Shown here one piece after another: positions 1 to 11,334 of a stretch of 64,000 nucleotides of DNA (its first letter is position 1; each line of letters opens with the position of its first letter). Source of the stretch: Laguncularia racemosa. Lineage: Eukaryota; Streptophyta; Magnoliopsida; Myrtales; Combretaceae. The notes beneath the pieces were generated by a model. That model saw only the letters and a list, made by a program, of their open reading frames with translations, ran no database searches and was not told the DNA's origin. A program made the translations under genes and the position numbers. The stretch is from positions 1 to 64,000 of the forward strand of contig JBBMOL010000582.1 in NCBI GenBank assembly GCA_037954665.1, read 5' to 3'.

Positions 1-3000
1 AGGAGTAAACTGGTTGTTTGAGTACAATGCCACTATAGATTGTCAAAATCTAGTGGTTAGGTTTGATTTTCCTGATGAGGAGCGAATTGTATTTAAGTTA
101 AAGCCATAGAGGCCTATGATTCTTCTAACATACGAGTTGTGGAATAATGGAAGATTGTCAACCTTATCAGTAAAGACAAGACAGGTTAAGGAATTGAGAA
201 CTATACATGTAGTGAATGAGTATCCAGATGTTTTTCCTGAGAATTTATCAAGTTTACCACCAGCTAGAGAAATAGAATTCTGTATTGATCATGTATCGGG
301 AACGGCAACCATATCTAAAGCACCATACAGAATGGCACCTATTAAACTATATGAACTGAAGACTTAACTTCAAGAGCTTCAAGATAGTAGGTTTATTAAA
401 CTAAGTGTTTCACCATAGGGTGCTCCAGTGCTATTTATTAAGAAGAAAGATGGGAGTGTGTGGCTGTATATAGATTATAAGGAGCTAAACCAAGTCACAA
501 TCAAGAACAAATACCCTCTCCTTAGGATTGATGACCTATTTAATCAATTATAGGGAACTTAAGTCTTCTCTAAAATTGACTTGAGATCAAGGTATCATTA
601 GTTAAGAATTAAGGAATAAGACATACAAAAGACTACTTTTAAGACTTGGTATAGGCATTACGAGTTTCGGGTGATGCCTTTTGGTTTAACAAATGCTCCA
701 ACAGCCTTCATGGACCTCATGAATAGAGTGCTTAGAGACTGGCTAGATTAGTTTGTAGTAGTTTTCATAGATGATATCTTTATTTATTCTAAAAGTAGAG
801 AAGAACATGAAACACTTCACAGAACCGTACTAAAATGACTCGGGGAAGAAAGACTTTATGTTAAATTAAGCAAATGCGAATTTTTGTTAGAACAAGTATC
901 CCATTTAAGACATGTGGTGAGTAAGAATGGAATATCAATAGACCTTGAGAAAGTAAAGGCAATAAGTGACTAGCCAAGATGAAGAATTATAATAGAAGTA
1001 AGGAGTTTTCTAGGATTAGCTAGGTACTACGGACGCTTCGTAGAAGGATTCTCTTGGCTAGTAGCTCCCTTGACTTAACTAATAAAGAAAAATTCCGAGT
1101 TCGTATAGAGTGATGAATGTGAGAGTAGCTTCACAAAATTGAAGAATAAATTAATGACAACTCCAGTGTTAGCCCTATCAAAGGCAAGAGAAGAATTTGA
1201 GGTATTTAATGATTCATCAAATCAACATTTGGGGTGTGTGTTTATGCTAAATAGGAGAGTCATTGCATATGCCTCTATTAGCTGATGCAATATGAGAAGA
1301 ATTATCCCATCCATGACCTGGAATTAGTTGCTGTAATCATGGCACTGAAATTGTGGAGACATTACCTTTATGGGGAGAAGTGTAAAATATTTACAGACCA
1401 TAAGAGTTTGAAGTATCTATTTACTCATAAAGAATTGAATATGAGGCAAAGGAGATGGCTAGAACTGATGAATGATTACAATGGGGAAATTCATTATCAC
1501 ATTGGAAAAGCGAATGTGGTTGCAGATGCTTTAAGTAGGAAGAAACACATAAATATTGCAGGATTAATCACATCCCAAAGGAAAATACTAGAAGATATGG
1601 ATAAGCTGAAATTAGAAGTAGTGACACAAAAAATGGGAAATTGATTAGCTACACTTAGTGTCCAACCCAATCTTATAGATCAGATTAAAACTACACAAAT
1701 GGAAGATCCTAAAATTCAGAAGAAAAGGAACAAATTAGAACAGGGTAAAGCTACAGAATTTGTGTTAAACACTGAAGGAGCAGTTAAGTATAGTAACAAA
1801 TGGTGTGTTTTAAATAACACAAAATTAAAGAAGAAGATTATGAAAGAAGCCCATTACTTAGAGTATAGAGTACACCTAGGAAACACCAAGATGTACAAAG
1901 ATCTCAAGAACACTTACTGGTGGAAATATATGAAACCGGAGATAGTAGAATATGTGTCCAAGTGTCTCATATGTCAACAAATAAGGATTCAGTACTAAAG
2001 ACCAATTGGTGAGTTGCAACCTCTTCCTATACTTGAATTGAAGTGGGAGCACGTAATTATGGATTTTGTCATTGCACTCTCAAGAACTAGGGAGAAATAT
2101 GATGCAATTTTGGTGATAGTAGACAGATTGACCAAGTCCATACATTTCTTGCCAATTAAAGTGGACTATAGACTAGAAAAGCTTGCTCAAGTGTATATCA
2201 AAGAGATTTGTCATATTACAAAGGGTACTATCTACGATTACATTTAACAGGGATACTCGATTTGTGAGTAGATTCTGGAAAGGTTTGCATTAAGCTTTAG
2301 GAACCAAACTTCAGTTTATTATAACATTTCATCCCCAAACAAATGGGTAACCTGAAGGAACTATTCAAATTCTAGAAGATTTACTACGAGCTTATACATT
2401 AGAATAAGCGGGTAACTAGAGTGATCATTTGCCTTTATTAGAATTAGCTTATAACAACAGTTACCAGGTGATTATACAAATGACTCCCTATGAAGCATTA
2501 TATGCTAAGAAGTGCAGATCTCCCTTACACTGAGATGAAGTGGAAGAAAGACGGGTATTGGGGCCAAAGATAGTACAGGAAACAATAGACAAGGTGAAAG
2601 TAATGGCAACAAATTCTATCAGCTTAGAGTCGCCATAAAAGATATGAAGACAAACGGTGGCACCCTCTAGAATTTCAAGTTGGAGATAAAGTCTTATTGA
2701 AGATATCTCCAACTAAAGGGGTAATTAAGTTTGGACTACGGGGTAAGCTAAATCCAAGATATGTAGGTCCATTCGAAATTTTAGAAAGAGTCAAGATAGT
2801 TGCATACAAGTTGGCCCCACCGCCATGTCTGGCCGGAGTACATGATGTGTTTCATGCATCAATGTTAAGAAAATTTGTGCCAAACCCAAATCATGCGGTG
2901 GTTGTGAAACCTTTGAAGGTATAGCCAGACCTATCCTCTATAGAGAGACTTATGAGGATAGTAGATAACAAGGAACAAGTTTTAAGAAGAAGAAGAATTC

Positions 3001-3112
3001 CTTATGTCAAAGTATAGTGGACTAATCAAACAGAACGAGAGGTGATATAGGAATTAGAAGAAGAAATGAAGAGAAACCATCTAAAACTCTTCCCAATTTT
3101 AGGTAACTTTTG
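1..3112 (+). pseudogene. gypsy pol remnant: PR end, RT, RNase H, integrase, chromodomain
   Basis: Broken pol frame. RT runs about 410-1000: the KKKDGS block is near 440 and the catalytic box reads FIDDIF near 770 where YVDDIL is usual. RNase H spans about 1190-1560 and contains TDHKSLKYLF and ADALSRR-like blocks. The integrase HHCC finger (HYLEYRVHLG, then CLIC) is at 1850-1990. The integrase core starts near 2050 (MDFV) and continues through PQTNG-like sequence at 2340. The GPFEILERV block is near 2765, and HASMLRKFVP precedes a chromodomain-like region at 2930-3110 (LRRRRIPYVKV, ELEEEMK). Stops and frame changes occur throughout. The protein would have been a polyprotein cleaved by its own protease. 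Confidence 0.85.
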
Positions 3113-3129
3113 AGGACAAAAGTTTTAGT

Positions 3130-3142
3130 AAGGGGGGAAAAA
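3130..3142 (+). other. Polypurine tract of the Tekay-like element
   Basis: The run AAGGGGGGAAAAA directly precedes the LTR start TGTAATAC. Polypurine tracts prime plus-strand DNA synthesis in LTR retrotransposons, so this fixes the LTR boundary. Confidence 0.8.
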
Positions 3143-5118
3143 TGTAATACATGGTTCTAAAAATTTTATACACATACTTATCTAATTATAATTACTAAGT
3201 AAAACAATAAATAAATAATATAAGAGCTAGGGCAATCATGCAAATAAGGATAAAAGATGAGGGCAGTTTTGTCTTTTCCTGATGAGACTATATATATACT
3301 AAACTAACCTAAGGTTCTCCTTTTTTGCACACTTTTACAATAGTAGCCTAAAGTGAGGCAAGGAGAGAGAAAACATTCAGGACAAACTTAAGGCAATCTA
3401 AGGAGACATTGTAGCACAACAAATACGTAATGGTATTTTTATTATAACCAAGATCTATTCTAACAATGGAACTTAAAGATCATAGATTTGACATGGTCAT
3501 TCATAGGAATCGAGTTTAAGGATTGATTGAACAAGCACGAAAGTTGTTAGATTAGGATTTTCAAGCATAAATTGAACCAAGGAATTCTAAATTATGTTTT
3601 CGGATTTTCTTAAGCTTAAGATTAGGAAATGAGGAGATTGGATAAATTAGTTTAGAAAAATTAAGGTTTGAAAGACACATCGAAAGATACACAACCATCC
3701 AACACAATCGTGTTGCTCCTATGTTGATTTACTAAGACATACAGAGAGATATACGACCATCCAATACAGTCGTGTTGCTCTCGTGTTAATTTACCAAAAC
3801 GTATCGAGAGATATATGACCATCCAACATAGTCATGTTGCCCCCGTGTTAAAATGAGAGGTACACAACCTCCTAACACGGTCGTGTTCTAACCGTGTTGA
3901 AGCCAAATCTCACCAAAAGGTACACAACACTTAACATGGTCGTATATTAGCCATGTTGAGCAACACAATCTCCAGCATGGTCGTATTAAGTGAAAGACAT
4001 TATCATATATATCAAATTACCATTTTATTTAACCAAATTCTACACAACCAAGATAATTAGTATAACCTTAGATAACCTAATAGATTAAGAGGAATTAGGA
4101 GAGTTATATTATGTTTGGATTGATACAAAGATTGATGTCTTGATGATTATATAGCTATTAACTCAGCTTAAGTTTGGAACAAGACGTGTTTAAGGCTAGG
4201 ATTCCAAATACGTGTTTACTTTGTTTGTTGTATGTGATTGATAGGTAGTTATCTAATGAGTTATATGTGAAATAATGAAATGTTAAGGTATTATGTGCAT
4301 TACTTAGAATAAGGAAGTATGATAGTATTATATGAATTGAATAAGAAATGTTACTTATGCTTAGCTTAGCCTAGGGGCTCGTAGTGGCAAATCCTTAGGA
4401 GGTACATCGATGATCGGTATGCCGCGTTGTCCTTAGTGGAGCCATATATTGAAATGATCTAAGCTCGATTAGGGTTAAACGGGGCTCGCAATGGTAGTTC
4501 CCTTTAGGGTTAGACAGGACCCGCAGCGGCAACTCCAACTAGGACAAATGTTTTACGTATCGAGGTCATGAGTACACCTATGTGTTATAATTCATTTTGG
4601 CATCGATTTGTAAGTTGAATGATGAATGTTTTGTCGATAAGTGTTGCATATATGCAGGTGCTATTATTGTGGTGTGTCATGCGCTTTTAGGTGTGGTACT
4701 TACGTACTAAGCTTAGGCTCTACCCCCCTTCTTATTTTTTTTTTTTAGTTGTAGGTGAAAATGATAAATAACTAGAGTATGATGAGAATGAAAACTTGGT
4801 GGGATATTACTTGGATGAGATGAGAAAATAACACTATTATTATGAAGAGGAAGAGTAACAGAAATTCTGAATATTTGTAATTTGATGTTTTATTAGTTAA
4901 ATTAAAATTATGGCAATAAATTGTAGCTTGAGATTTTGTTGTTATTAAATAATGAAATTTGAAATGACTCATCTAAGAGTTATTTATTTTATTAATATTA
5001 TAATAGATAATGTATATGATAAGGTTTTGAAGTATTCTACAGTTTTAGAACCTTAGCATATCACTTGGTGGTAATGATACATGGCGGGCTATGATGCTTA
5101 AAGTTTTAGGACAATACA
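3143..5118 (+). repeat. 3' LTR of the Tekay-like element
   Basis: It starts TGTAATACATGG after the polypurine tract and ends GGACAATACA, a decayed match to the GGACATTACA end of the solo LTR at 43782-45924. A TATA-like run (ACTATATATATACT) sits at 3288-3301 and matches the TATA region of that solo LTR. Positions 3680-3990 hold many ACACGRTCGTGTT-like palindromes. Around 4370-4560 are two or three copies of a GGGGCTCGCARTGGYAR-like unit, which is expanded in the solo LTR. The length of 1976 bp is normal for Tekay LTRs. Confidence 0.82.
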
Positions 5119-5432
5119 GTTACTGAGAGCCCATTTGATTTTTCCAATAATTATGTATATATTATTTTACAAAGTCTAATAACACTACGAGGAAAATTTA
5201 TTTCGGCCATACCATTAGACATTATTCCAATCATTTTCAAAAGGAAAGAAACTAAGGAATATATTGCATAGTTTGAACTTTACAATCCAAGTAGATGGAA
5301 ATTTAAAGTAGAAGAAGAGGTTCTTTATAAATTAAGCAAACAGTGGAAAGTACTTGTACATTGAAGTTTCACTTTCCTTTATTAATACAAGAAAGAGTAT
5401 GAACATAATATAGCCGGAAAGATGTTTCGACT
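5119..5432. other. Spacer between LTR and subtilase 3' end
   Basis: No gene. It holds the 3' untranslated region of the minus-strand subtilase, with its poly(A) signal at 5378-5383. The remainder is unassigned AT-rich sequence up to the LTR edge at 5118. Confidence 0.6.
5378..5383 (-). terminator. AATAAA poly(A) signal of the subtilase gene
   Basis: A perfect AATAAA on the minus strand, about 50 bp after the subtilase stop codon at 5433-5435. The position fits a plant near-upstream element. The cleavage site itself cannot be seen. Confidence 0.55.
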
Positions 5433-5962
5433 TCAAGACTCCGCATACACAACAATAGGACTTCGCACTTGATATTGCCCATCATCCCATGTCAAAGAAG
5501 AGAAGAGCACGGTTTGAGCATCCATCTTTCCTTCAATCCTTAGCTTAAAGGACAACTTCTCTCCAAGAGAAGTGAAGGCCAGGACATCTGGATTAACTTC
5601 AATTTTAAGCCCAACAGTTGTAAAACTCAAAATAGAGCGATAGGAAGATGTAGCCGATCCAACATTTGTCACAACTCTCGTGAATGTTCGATTGATGATT
5701 TCTGTTGACAATGCTGATAGTGCAAATGAAGGGTAGTTCAAATCCCAGACTGTTCCGTTAGTTTTTGAACAATCGATGTTAGAATTGTTTGTGATGAACT
5801 TTAATACAGTAAGGTTGTAACCTTGCCCACAAAGGAAACTTATATAATCATTCTCATTGGCATCATATATCAACCCAGGGGTTAACGCCTTGTTTGGATC
5901 AATATGGCCAGCCCCAAATGCGAAATTAGCATATCGGTTCACATTGTCATCCATCGGTCGAG
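5433..5962 (-). CDS. Subtilase exon 10: C-terminal fibronectin-III-like region
   Basis: Codons 566-741 and a stop. FAFGAGHIDPNKALTPGLIY ends the catalytic fold. After that come LNYPSFALS and TRVVTNVGSA, the usual blocks of the fn3-like domain of plant subtilases, and a short tail ending VVYAES. Confidence 0.9.
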
Positions 5963-6050
5963 CTACATGATGAGGATGAAATCTCATATATCGGTTAGTT
6001 TAAATAATAATTTGATGATAATGGGATAGTGATATGGTGTTTGTTGTTAC

Positions 6051-6264
6051 CTGTAGTCATAAGAGCAGATTTAATAGCAGCGGGAGACCATGTAGGATTA
6101 AATGTTTTTACATAAACTGCAGCTGCTGAAGCATGTGGACATGCCATAGAAGTACCAGATATGATGTTGAAAGGCACAAATCGACTATCACCGTCAATTC
6201 GTGATAGAGGATTAACTGGAGACCAGGCAGCTAAAATGTTCACTCCCGGCGCACTCAAATCAGG
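6051..6264 (-). CDS. Subtilase exon 9: catalytic Ser
   Basis: Codons 495-565 plus one base. PDLSAPGVNILAAWSP precedes ISGTSMACPHAS with Ser533, then WSPAAIKSALMTT. Every expected residue is present, so the region was under selection until recently. It lies downstream of the stop in exon 8. Confidence 0.88.
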
Positions 6265-6276
6265 CTGATGGCAAAA

Positions 6277-6278
<2 letters not shown>

Positions 6279-6312
<34 letters not shown>

Positions 6313-6325
6313 GATAGATAAATAA
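6279..6325. repeat. AAT/AAAT microsatellite in subtilase intron 8
   Basis: About ten ATA/ATAATA units grading into AAATAGAT-type tetranucleotides, beginning about 15 bp upstream of the exon 9 acceptor. It is likely to vary in length between individuals. Confidence 0.9.
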
Positions 6326-6622
6326 AAAGAATACGACAATTGTAAAAACACTCCCTTAACTAATTATCAAGTGTGGACAAACCCCTAACTTTCAAAATGT
6401 ATTCACCTCCCCATATATTTTCAATATTTTAAAATAAAATTAACAAAGAAACCATCACTAAGAACCATAAATAACAATAATTTTGAGATTTTAGTGGTAG
6501 TTTTAGTGTATGTGTATGTTTTCTAAAGTTATAGGGATTTGAAATCACACATTGAGAGTTCAAAGGGTGTATTGACATCAGATTAATAAAAGGAATCATA
6601 AATAGAACTATATGTAAGTTAC

Positions 6623-6734
6623 CTTAAGTATATCTGGATTGATAGGGTTTGGACCTCTAGATGAAAATGAAGCCACATATGGGGCTAGTGCGTCCTATGG
6701 TTCATTGCTTTTAAATATAATAGCTGATGGGTTG
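6623..6734 (-). CDS. Subtilase exon 8, carrying the premature TAG
   Basis: Codons 457-494. The conserved run SNEP is followed by TAG at codon 470 and then resumes in frame as DALAPYVASFSSRGPNP, a hallmark of plant subtilases. The continuation without any shift shows that a single base change made the stop. The exon is 112 bp, so skipping it would break the frame. Confidence 0.85.
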
Positions 6735-6839
6735 CTGTATATATAGTACAAAAAGGATGAGAAAGCATGGGCAATTTTGTTGCGCACTATGCAACCGAAA
6801 ATTTGAATTGATATAACATGAATCAAAGTATGTAAATAC

Positions 6840-7061
6840 CTTGTTGTGTTTATGTATAAGGAGATGCTACCTCCATCTTTGTTGCTCAAGTGAGAAGTAG
6901 GCAAGGGAGAAGAGAAAGGCGAATCCTTGGGCGAATCATGTACCATAATGGCACCAATTGCATCAGCATTGAACGGCACTGAACCATCAGATTTGGCATG
7001 ACATAGAACTATTTTATCTTTTACTAAACTCGGGTCCAACGCATTTTTTTCATCACAATAC
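6840..7061 (-). CDS. Subtilase exon 7: PA-like insert
   Basis: Codons 383-456 plus two bases. It encodes YCDEKNALDPSLVKDKIVLC and then a shortened PA core (AIGAIMVHDSP). The acceptor TTTGTAG|GTATTG completes the Arg codon begun in exon 6. Confidence 0.87.
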
Positions 7062-7144
7062 CTACAAAAAGTAATCTTAAGCTTGAAATATGATAACTGA
7101 TAGGAATAAAGGGATAATTGAAAAACCACCCTCATGATTCTTAC

Positions 7145-7248
7145 CTTGACGTTAATGGTGTAAAATTCCCGGTGATATTTGGAGCGTCGGCTGCATCAAT
7201 CAACGGATACAAGTTCCTCCCTATATCAAACGTATTTATAGAAACCCC
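7145..7248 (-). CDS. Subtilase exon 6: start of PA-like insert
   Basis: Codons 349-382 plus two bases. GVSINTFDIGRNLYPLI is the conserved entry to the protease-associated insert of plant subtilases. The acceptor is TTGTAG|GGGGTT and the donor is TCAAG|GTAAGA. Confidence 0.87.
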
Positions 7249-8100
7249 CTACAAGAATTGACACTTTAGTTGTATTTACTCTCTTCTTTTTGTCTCAAGT
7301 TTCAAGCACAAACAAGCCACAGACATCCATGGCTCACAATATGAAATGCTTTCGACCCCTGATAATTTCTCAAGTGTATTCATGACTCGCAGTATAAGGT
7401 TCTATAGATCAAGTTTTCATTAGGATAACATCTTTTAAAATGTTTTATAATGGACCGAGATCGACTAAAAAAGTATCTAACATGTGGCAAGTATATCAAC
7501 ACTTATAGCTAAAATTTTGCCATCTTTGAACAATTTGACATGTATCATGAAATTTATGACCGGATACTTTCAACATTTGATCCACGTAAATTTTTCTCAT
7601 TTTAACATTGTAAACCATGCATAAATATAGAATGTTACTATCTTTTTATATGTGGCCAAAAGTAGCTAGTTTTATTTATGGCTCTAAGTTGAGAAAAATT
7701 TGTCTAATAAGGTCAAATGCATAAATAATTAACCCTCCAAACTTTCATGATTTTTGCTACATTATACATTGTGAATTTATTTTTCGAAGGTCATCGAAGT
7801 TTAAAAATTATGTCCCAATAAAGTTTTATATGATTTCAATTTGCCCCTAGACGTTAAATAATTATCAATGCGGTTCTTAAAGGTTGTGAAAAGTCAATAA
7901 CATAGCCCCTAACTTGATAAACTCAAACGAGATATTAAAATTGTGATAACATTTACCATATTAATGAAATAAACATCAATACTCCGATGATAACACATCA
8001 ATTGAACATGTCATCATTTTCACGAAGGTATCGGTTCAGGTAATCGAGGCTATAATTATGCAATGTTGTGTTAAAAGAGGTTATATTGATAAAACCTTAC
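7249..8100 (-). other. Subtilase intron 5
   Basis: An 852-bp AT-rich intron between exons 5 and 6. I see no gene or clear transposon in it. Confidence 0.8.
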
Positions 8101-8617
8101 CTCGTATACCTTACCATCTCCAAGTTGCACCTCTGTAATGAACTTCCTATCAATGGTGCTAGCAGCCACAGACAAAGTCCAAGGTGAAACATTAGTGGTA
8201 CTTCTAAGAGTCGGACCATCGTTACCCGCAGAGATAGATGTCAATATTCCTTTTTTCATTGCGTAAAAAGAACCAATTGCACTTGTATCTTGAAAAAAAT
8301 CTCTTACAATGCTTGATCCGAGTGAGATAGAAATTATATCAACTCCATCAGCAATCGCGTCATCAAATGCAGCCAAAATGTTTGCATCAGAACATTGACC
8401 AACACTCCAGCATACCTTGTAGACTGCAATGCGAGCGGACGGTACGCCACCACGAGCGGTGCCAGAAGCAAGACCGTATAGACTTGCCTTACTTACTGGA
8501 TCACCAGCTACTGTTGAAGCGGTGTGTGTTCCATGACCATTTGAATCTCTTGGAGATAAGAAGTCATCTTCGCCAATTCCACCGTCGAGATTATAGTATT
8601 TTGCTCCAATTATTTTG
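8101..8617 (-). CDS. Subtilase exon 5: catalytic His and oxyanion Asn
   Basis: Codons 176-348. It starts KIIGAKYYN, then NGHGTHTASTVAG with catalytic His204, a structural core (VPSARIAVYKVCW, DGVDIISISLG), and Asn308 in SISAGNDGP. It closes on a codon boundary at KVYE|GTAAGG. No disabling change was seen here. Confidence 0.9.
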
Positions 8618-10896
8618 CTATAGTTTAAGTAAATATAGATTATTAGTAACCGATTTATTTTGCTGAACTCACATTCGCTAAGCTGCATAAAGTGTTGACA
8701 CGTGCACATATTATTATTTATCTCACGTGTGACTCATGTGATAGTATAGGATATGTAAACCCTCTGTACATAACTGCTTTAACTAACGCAGTACAATCTC
8801 TTATTTTCCGTCCTTCTTCCGTGGTGTATTGTTCGACAGTCTCTACAACCTTTGAATCTCGATCGGTATGTTTACTTTTCAATTGCTCAATTCATTTGGA
8901 ATCAATTAGCTTTTCATAATGTATTGCATAACTTGAAACTGAAAATTAATAACATTTAATTAAAGGATAATTGCAACCTTTAACTGTTAGTTAGGTCCAA
9001 ATAGTAGATCCTTAAAGTCCTAAAGTATGACTTTAATGCCTAATAAATATTAAAAACATGTAAATAAGTTTGAACTAGTGCTAAAGAGACTATTAATAGC
9101 CACTATTTTCAGACTCTAACAATGGCTAAGGTATGCATATATATGTAAGAGAAACTATAGACACATTTTAAAAATTTATATGTAATATTGGCAAAATGAG
9201 TATTCTTGATAAAGTGAAATTAGGGTGAAGTAAAATTCTAGAGAACAACAATTAATGCTGTTAGAGATTATTTATGCATTAATAATATAGTTTTAGAATA
9301 ACAGATTCTTTCAAAGTAATTTGAAATTTAAGTGGTGTATGTCTATATATGTCTATGTGGATTATTTTCAAGCAAAAAAAATATTAGAAAGTTCATATTA
9401 AAACGAATGTAAGATAAAATTTTGAAGGTGAAGAAAGACGGGACTAAATTCAATGTTGATTTTCCTTTTAAGTAATTTACTGTCCTATTATGGCAGTTTG
9501 ATTCATCATTTTGGTATCAGTCTACTACAGGTTTGATTAAATAAAATGTTAAAGTCATTAAATGACTAATACATATAATGATGAATGACGATATAAAAAT
9601 GAAACACGAAATAGATATCAATCTGATATGAATAAAATACGAATAGGGAAACAGATAAAACAAGCTGACATGACTTAGATGGTGATATGGAATAAAAGCC
9701 ATAAACGGTTGTTACAAACTCATATGCAAGATTTAATATTACTTAAACAAAGCAAATATCTATATATATTTATTGTTTAAGTTTTATTTTTATTTTAATT
9801 AAAATTACGGACAAAATGTAAATACATCTCCTAAAATTATTGATTGTGTGTGTATAAATCTTCTAAATTTTTAAAGTATGATTTCATCATTGCCATAATA
9901 TTTTGAAAATATCAACATAGCAATGTAGAATAGTGAAAGTGAAAAATACATATGAAAATTGTGAAAAAAAAATGGAAACTAATGAAAAAATTTAATCTAA
10001 ACAATAATTATATTAAGAATGCTGAAAAAATCACTAGGAAATAAATAAGTTTTTTTTTTAATAAAAATAATAATTTAAAAAAATATATCTAATAGCCTCA
10101 TATAACCATTGATATGTATGGCTTCTTACCATACAAAAATTCTTTTGATAGCCTTACACTATTGATAAAAAAAAAGGCTTTGCATATCACTTGAGCAATA
10201 ATTTTGTTATTCAATAATGATATCCTTTTTGTCTATTATAAGTTTTGCCTATTTATAGAATAAAATGAAATCTAATATTCTAAAAAACTAAAAGATTTTG
10301 CTATTCTAAAATTAAGATATTGATCTAACTAAATCTTAAAAATAAGAAATTAAACCTAATCAAATCCTTGAAAAAAGAGAATAAATCTAGATAATAAGTA
10401 TAAGTAAAAAAACTTAAAATTATGTGTGGATATGCCTCTTGAATTTTTAAATATCATAAATAACTCCCTAAACTTTAATAAATTGATAAATAATATCAAA
10501 AAATTATAATTAACCTTTCTAAACTTTGATCTTGGTGCTGAAATCGCTTTCAAACTTATCAAATTGTACTTTAATACCTCTAAAACTTTGAACTTAGATA
10601 GTTTTAATAAACTGAAAAGTAAGTGTCATTTATATTACTAATTTATGAAAGTTTGATATTATTTATGATTTTTGTTTTTGTTTTTTTTATGGACTCCACA
10701 TGGTGCAAAAACTAATATACACAAAACAATTGTCTCCATTTATCTCTACATCACATACACCTTAACTTTTAAGAATTTAGTAACGATTTAGAACTACTTG
10801 CATATTTAAAGTTATAAGACTTTAAAATCATCTAGTGGGTTTATGCTATATTTAAATTATCCTTAAAATTATAGCATTTTGAGAATCGAGACGCAC
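8618..10896 (-). other. Subtilase intron 4 (2.3 kb)
   Basis: Very AT-rich, with no coding region recognised. It has poly-A/T runs around 9960-10100 and 10670-10690. Longer than usual for this gene family, so it may contain worn insertions I cannot delimit. Confidence 0.75.
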
Positions 10897-11140
10897 TTGT
10901 TGCAAGTGAAATTATTTGAACCTTGACAAGTTCCTTTCCATTTAGAGGGCGGGGGGCCAAACCCATCATCACTAAAACTCTCCGATTCTGGCCATATTCC
11001 AGTGTCAATAACTCCAACGATTATGTCACTTTCTATTGTTGATCTGTTGACATCTTGAGGAAAGCCCATGAAATCCCAGGATCTTGTTGTATGCAACTTC
11101 TGAGTCTCACTAGGAAATACTGACACCACATCGCTCAGTC
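10897..11140 (-). CDS. Subtilase exon 4: prodomain end and catalytic Asp
   Basis: Codons 95-175 plus two bases. VVSVFPSETQKLHTTRSWDF spans the propeptide cleavage region (mature enzymes start at TTRSWDF). Catalytic Asp140 lies in GVIDTGIWPES. The exon ends in a cysteine-bearing segment before the split Asn codon. The donor GTGCGT is weaker than consensus but is the only one that keeps frame. Confidence 0.85.
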
Positions 11141-11239
11141 CTAACAATTAATTAATAGAGATGGCATCAGTAAGAGCATTAGAATCAAGATAAAAAAGAA
11201 ATAATATTTATTTGAAGTCGCATGAATTCCATGTCCTAC

Positions 11240-11334
11240 CAGACAGCTTTTTTGCTTCTTTTTCTGTAAGCATTGCTACGAACCCATTGAAGCTTCTTTT
11301 GAAACTGTGCAGCAGAAAATTTGGCGCAAATCCA
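11240..11334 (-). CDS. Subtilase exon 3: I9 prodomain core
   Basis: Codons 63-94 plus one base. It encodes LLHSFKRSFNGFVAMLT, the conserved prodomain strand, followed by EKEAKKLSG. The acceptor TATCAG|TGGATT restores the serine codon split with exon 2. Confidence 0.88.

Larger units (their letters stand above)
1..5118 (+). mobile_element. Ty3/gypsy chromovirus (Del/Tekay-like), 3' part, degenerate
   Basis: The window opens inside the pol gene of an LTR retrotransposon. Reading rightwards I see the end of the protease region, reverse transcriptase, RNase H, integrase with an HHCC finger, a GPY-type C-terminal region, a chromodomain, a polypurine tract and one LTR. That order, the chromodomain and the long LTR starting TGTAATAC place it in the Del/Tekay chromoviruses, which copy themselves through RNA. 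The 5' LTR and gag lie outside the window. Many stops break the frame, so the copy is dead. The left boundary is the window edge. Confidence 0.88.

Noticed and set aside
6690..6740. Alternative acceptor CCATAG at the premature stop as a splice rescue
   Set aside because: Using it with the normal exon 7 donor (two carried bases) puts the next codons out of frame and reaches another TAG within three codons; skipping the 112-bp exon also shifts frame.
8367..8666. Plus-strand open frame of 99 codons
   Set aside because: Antisense of subtilase exon 5.
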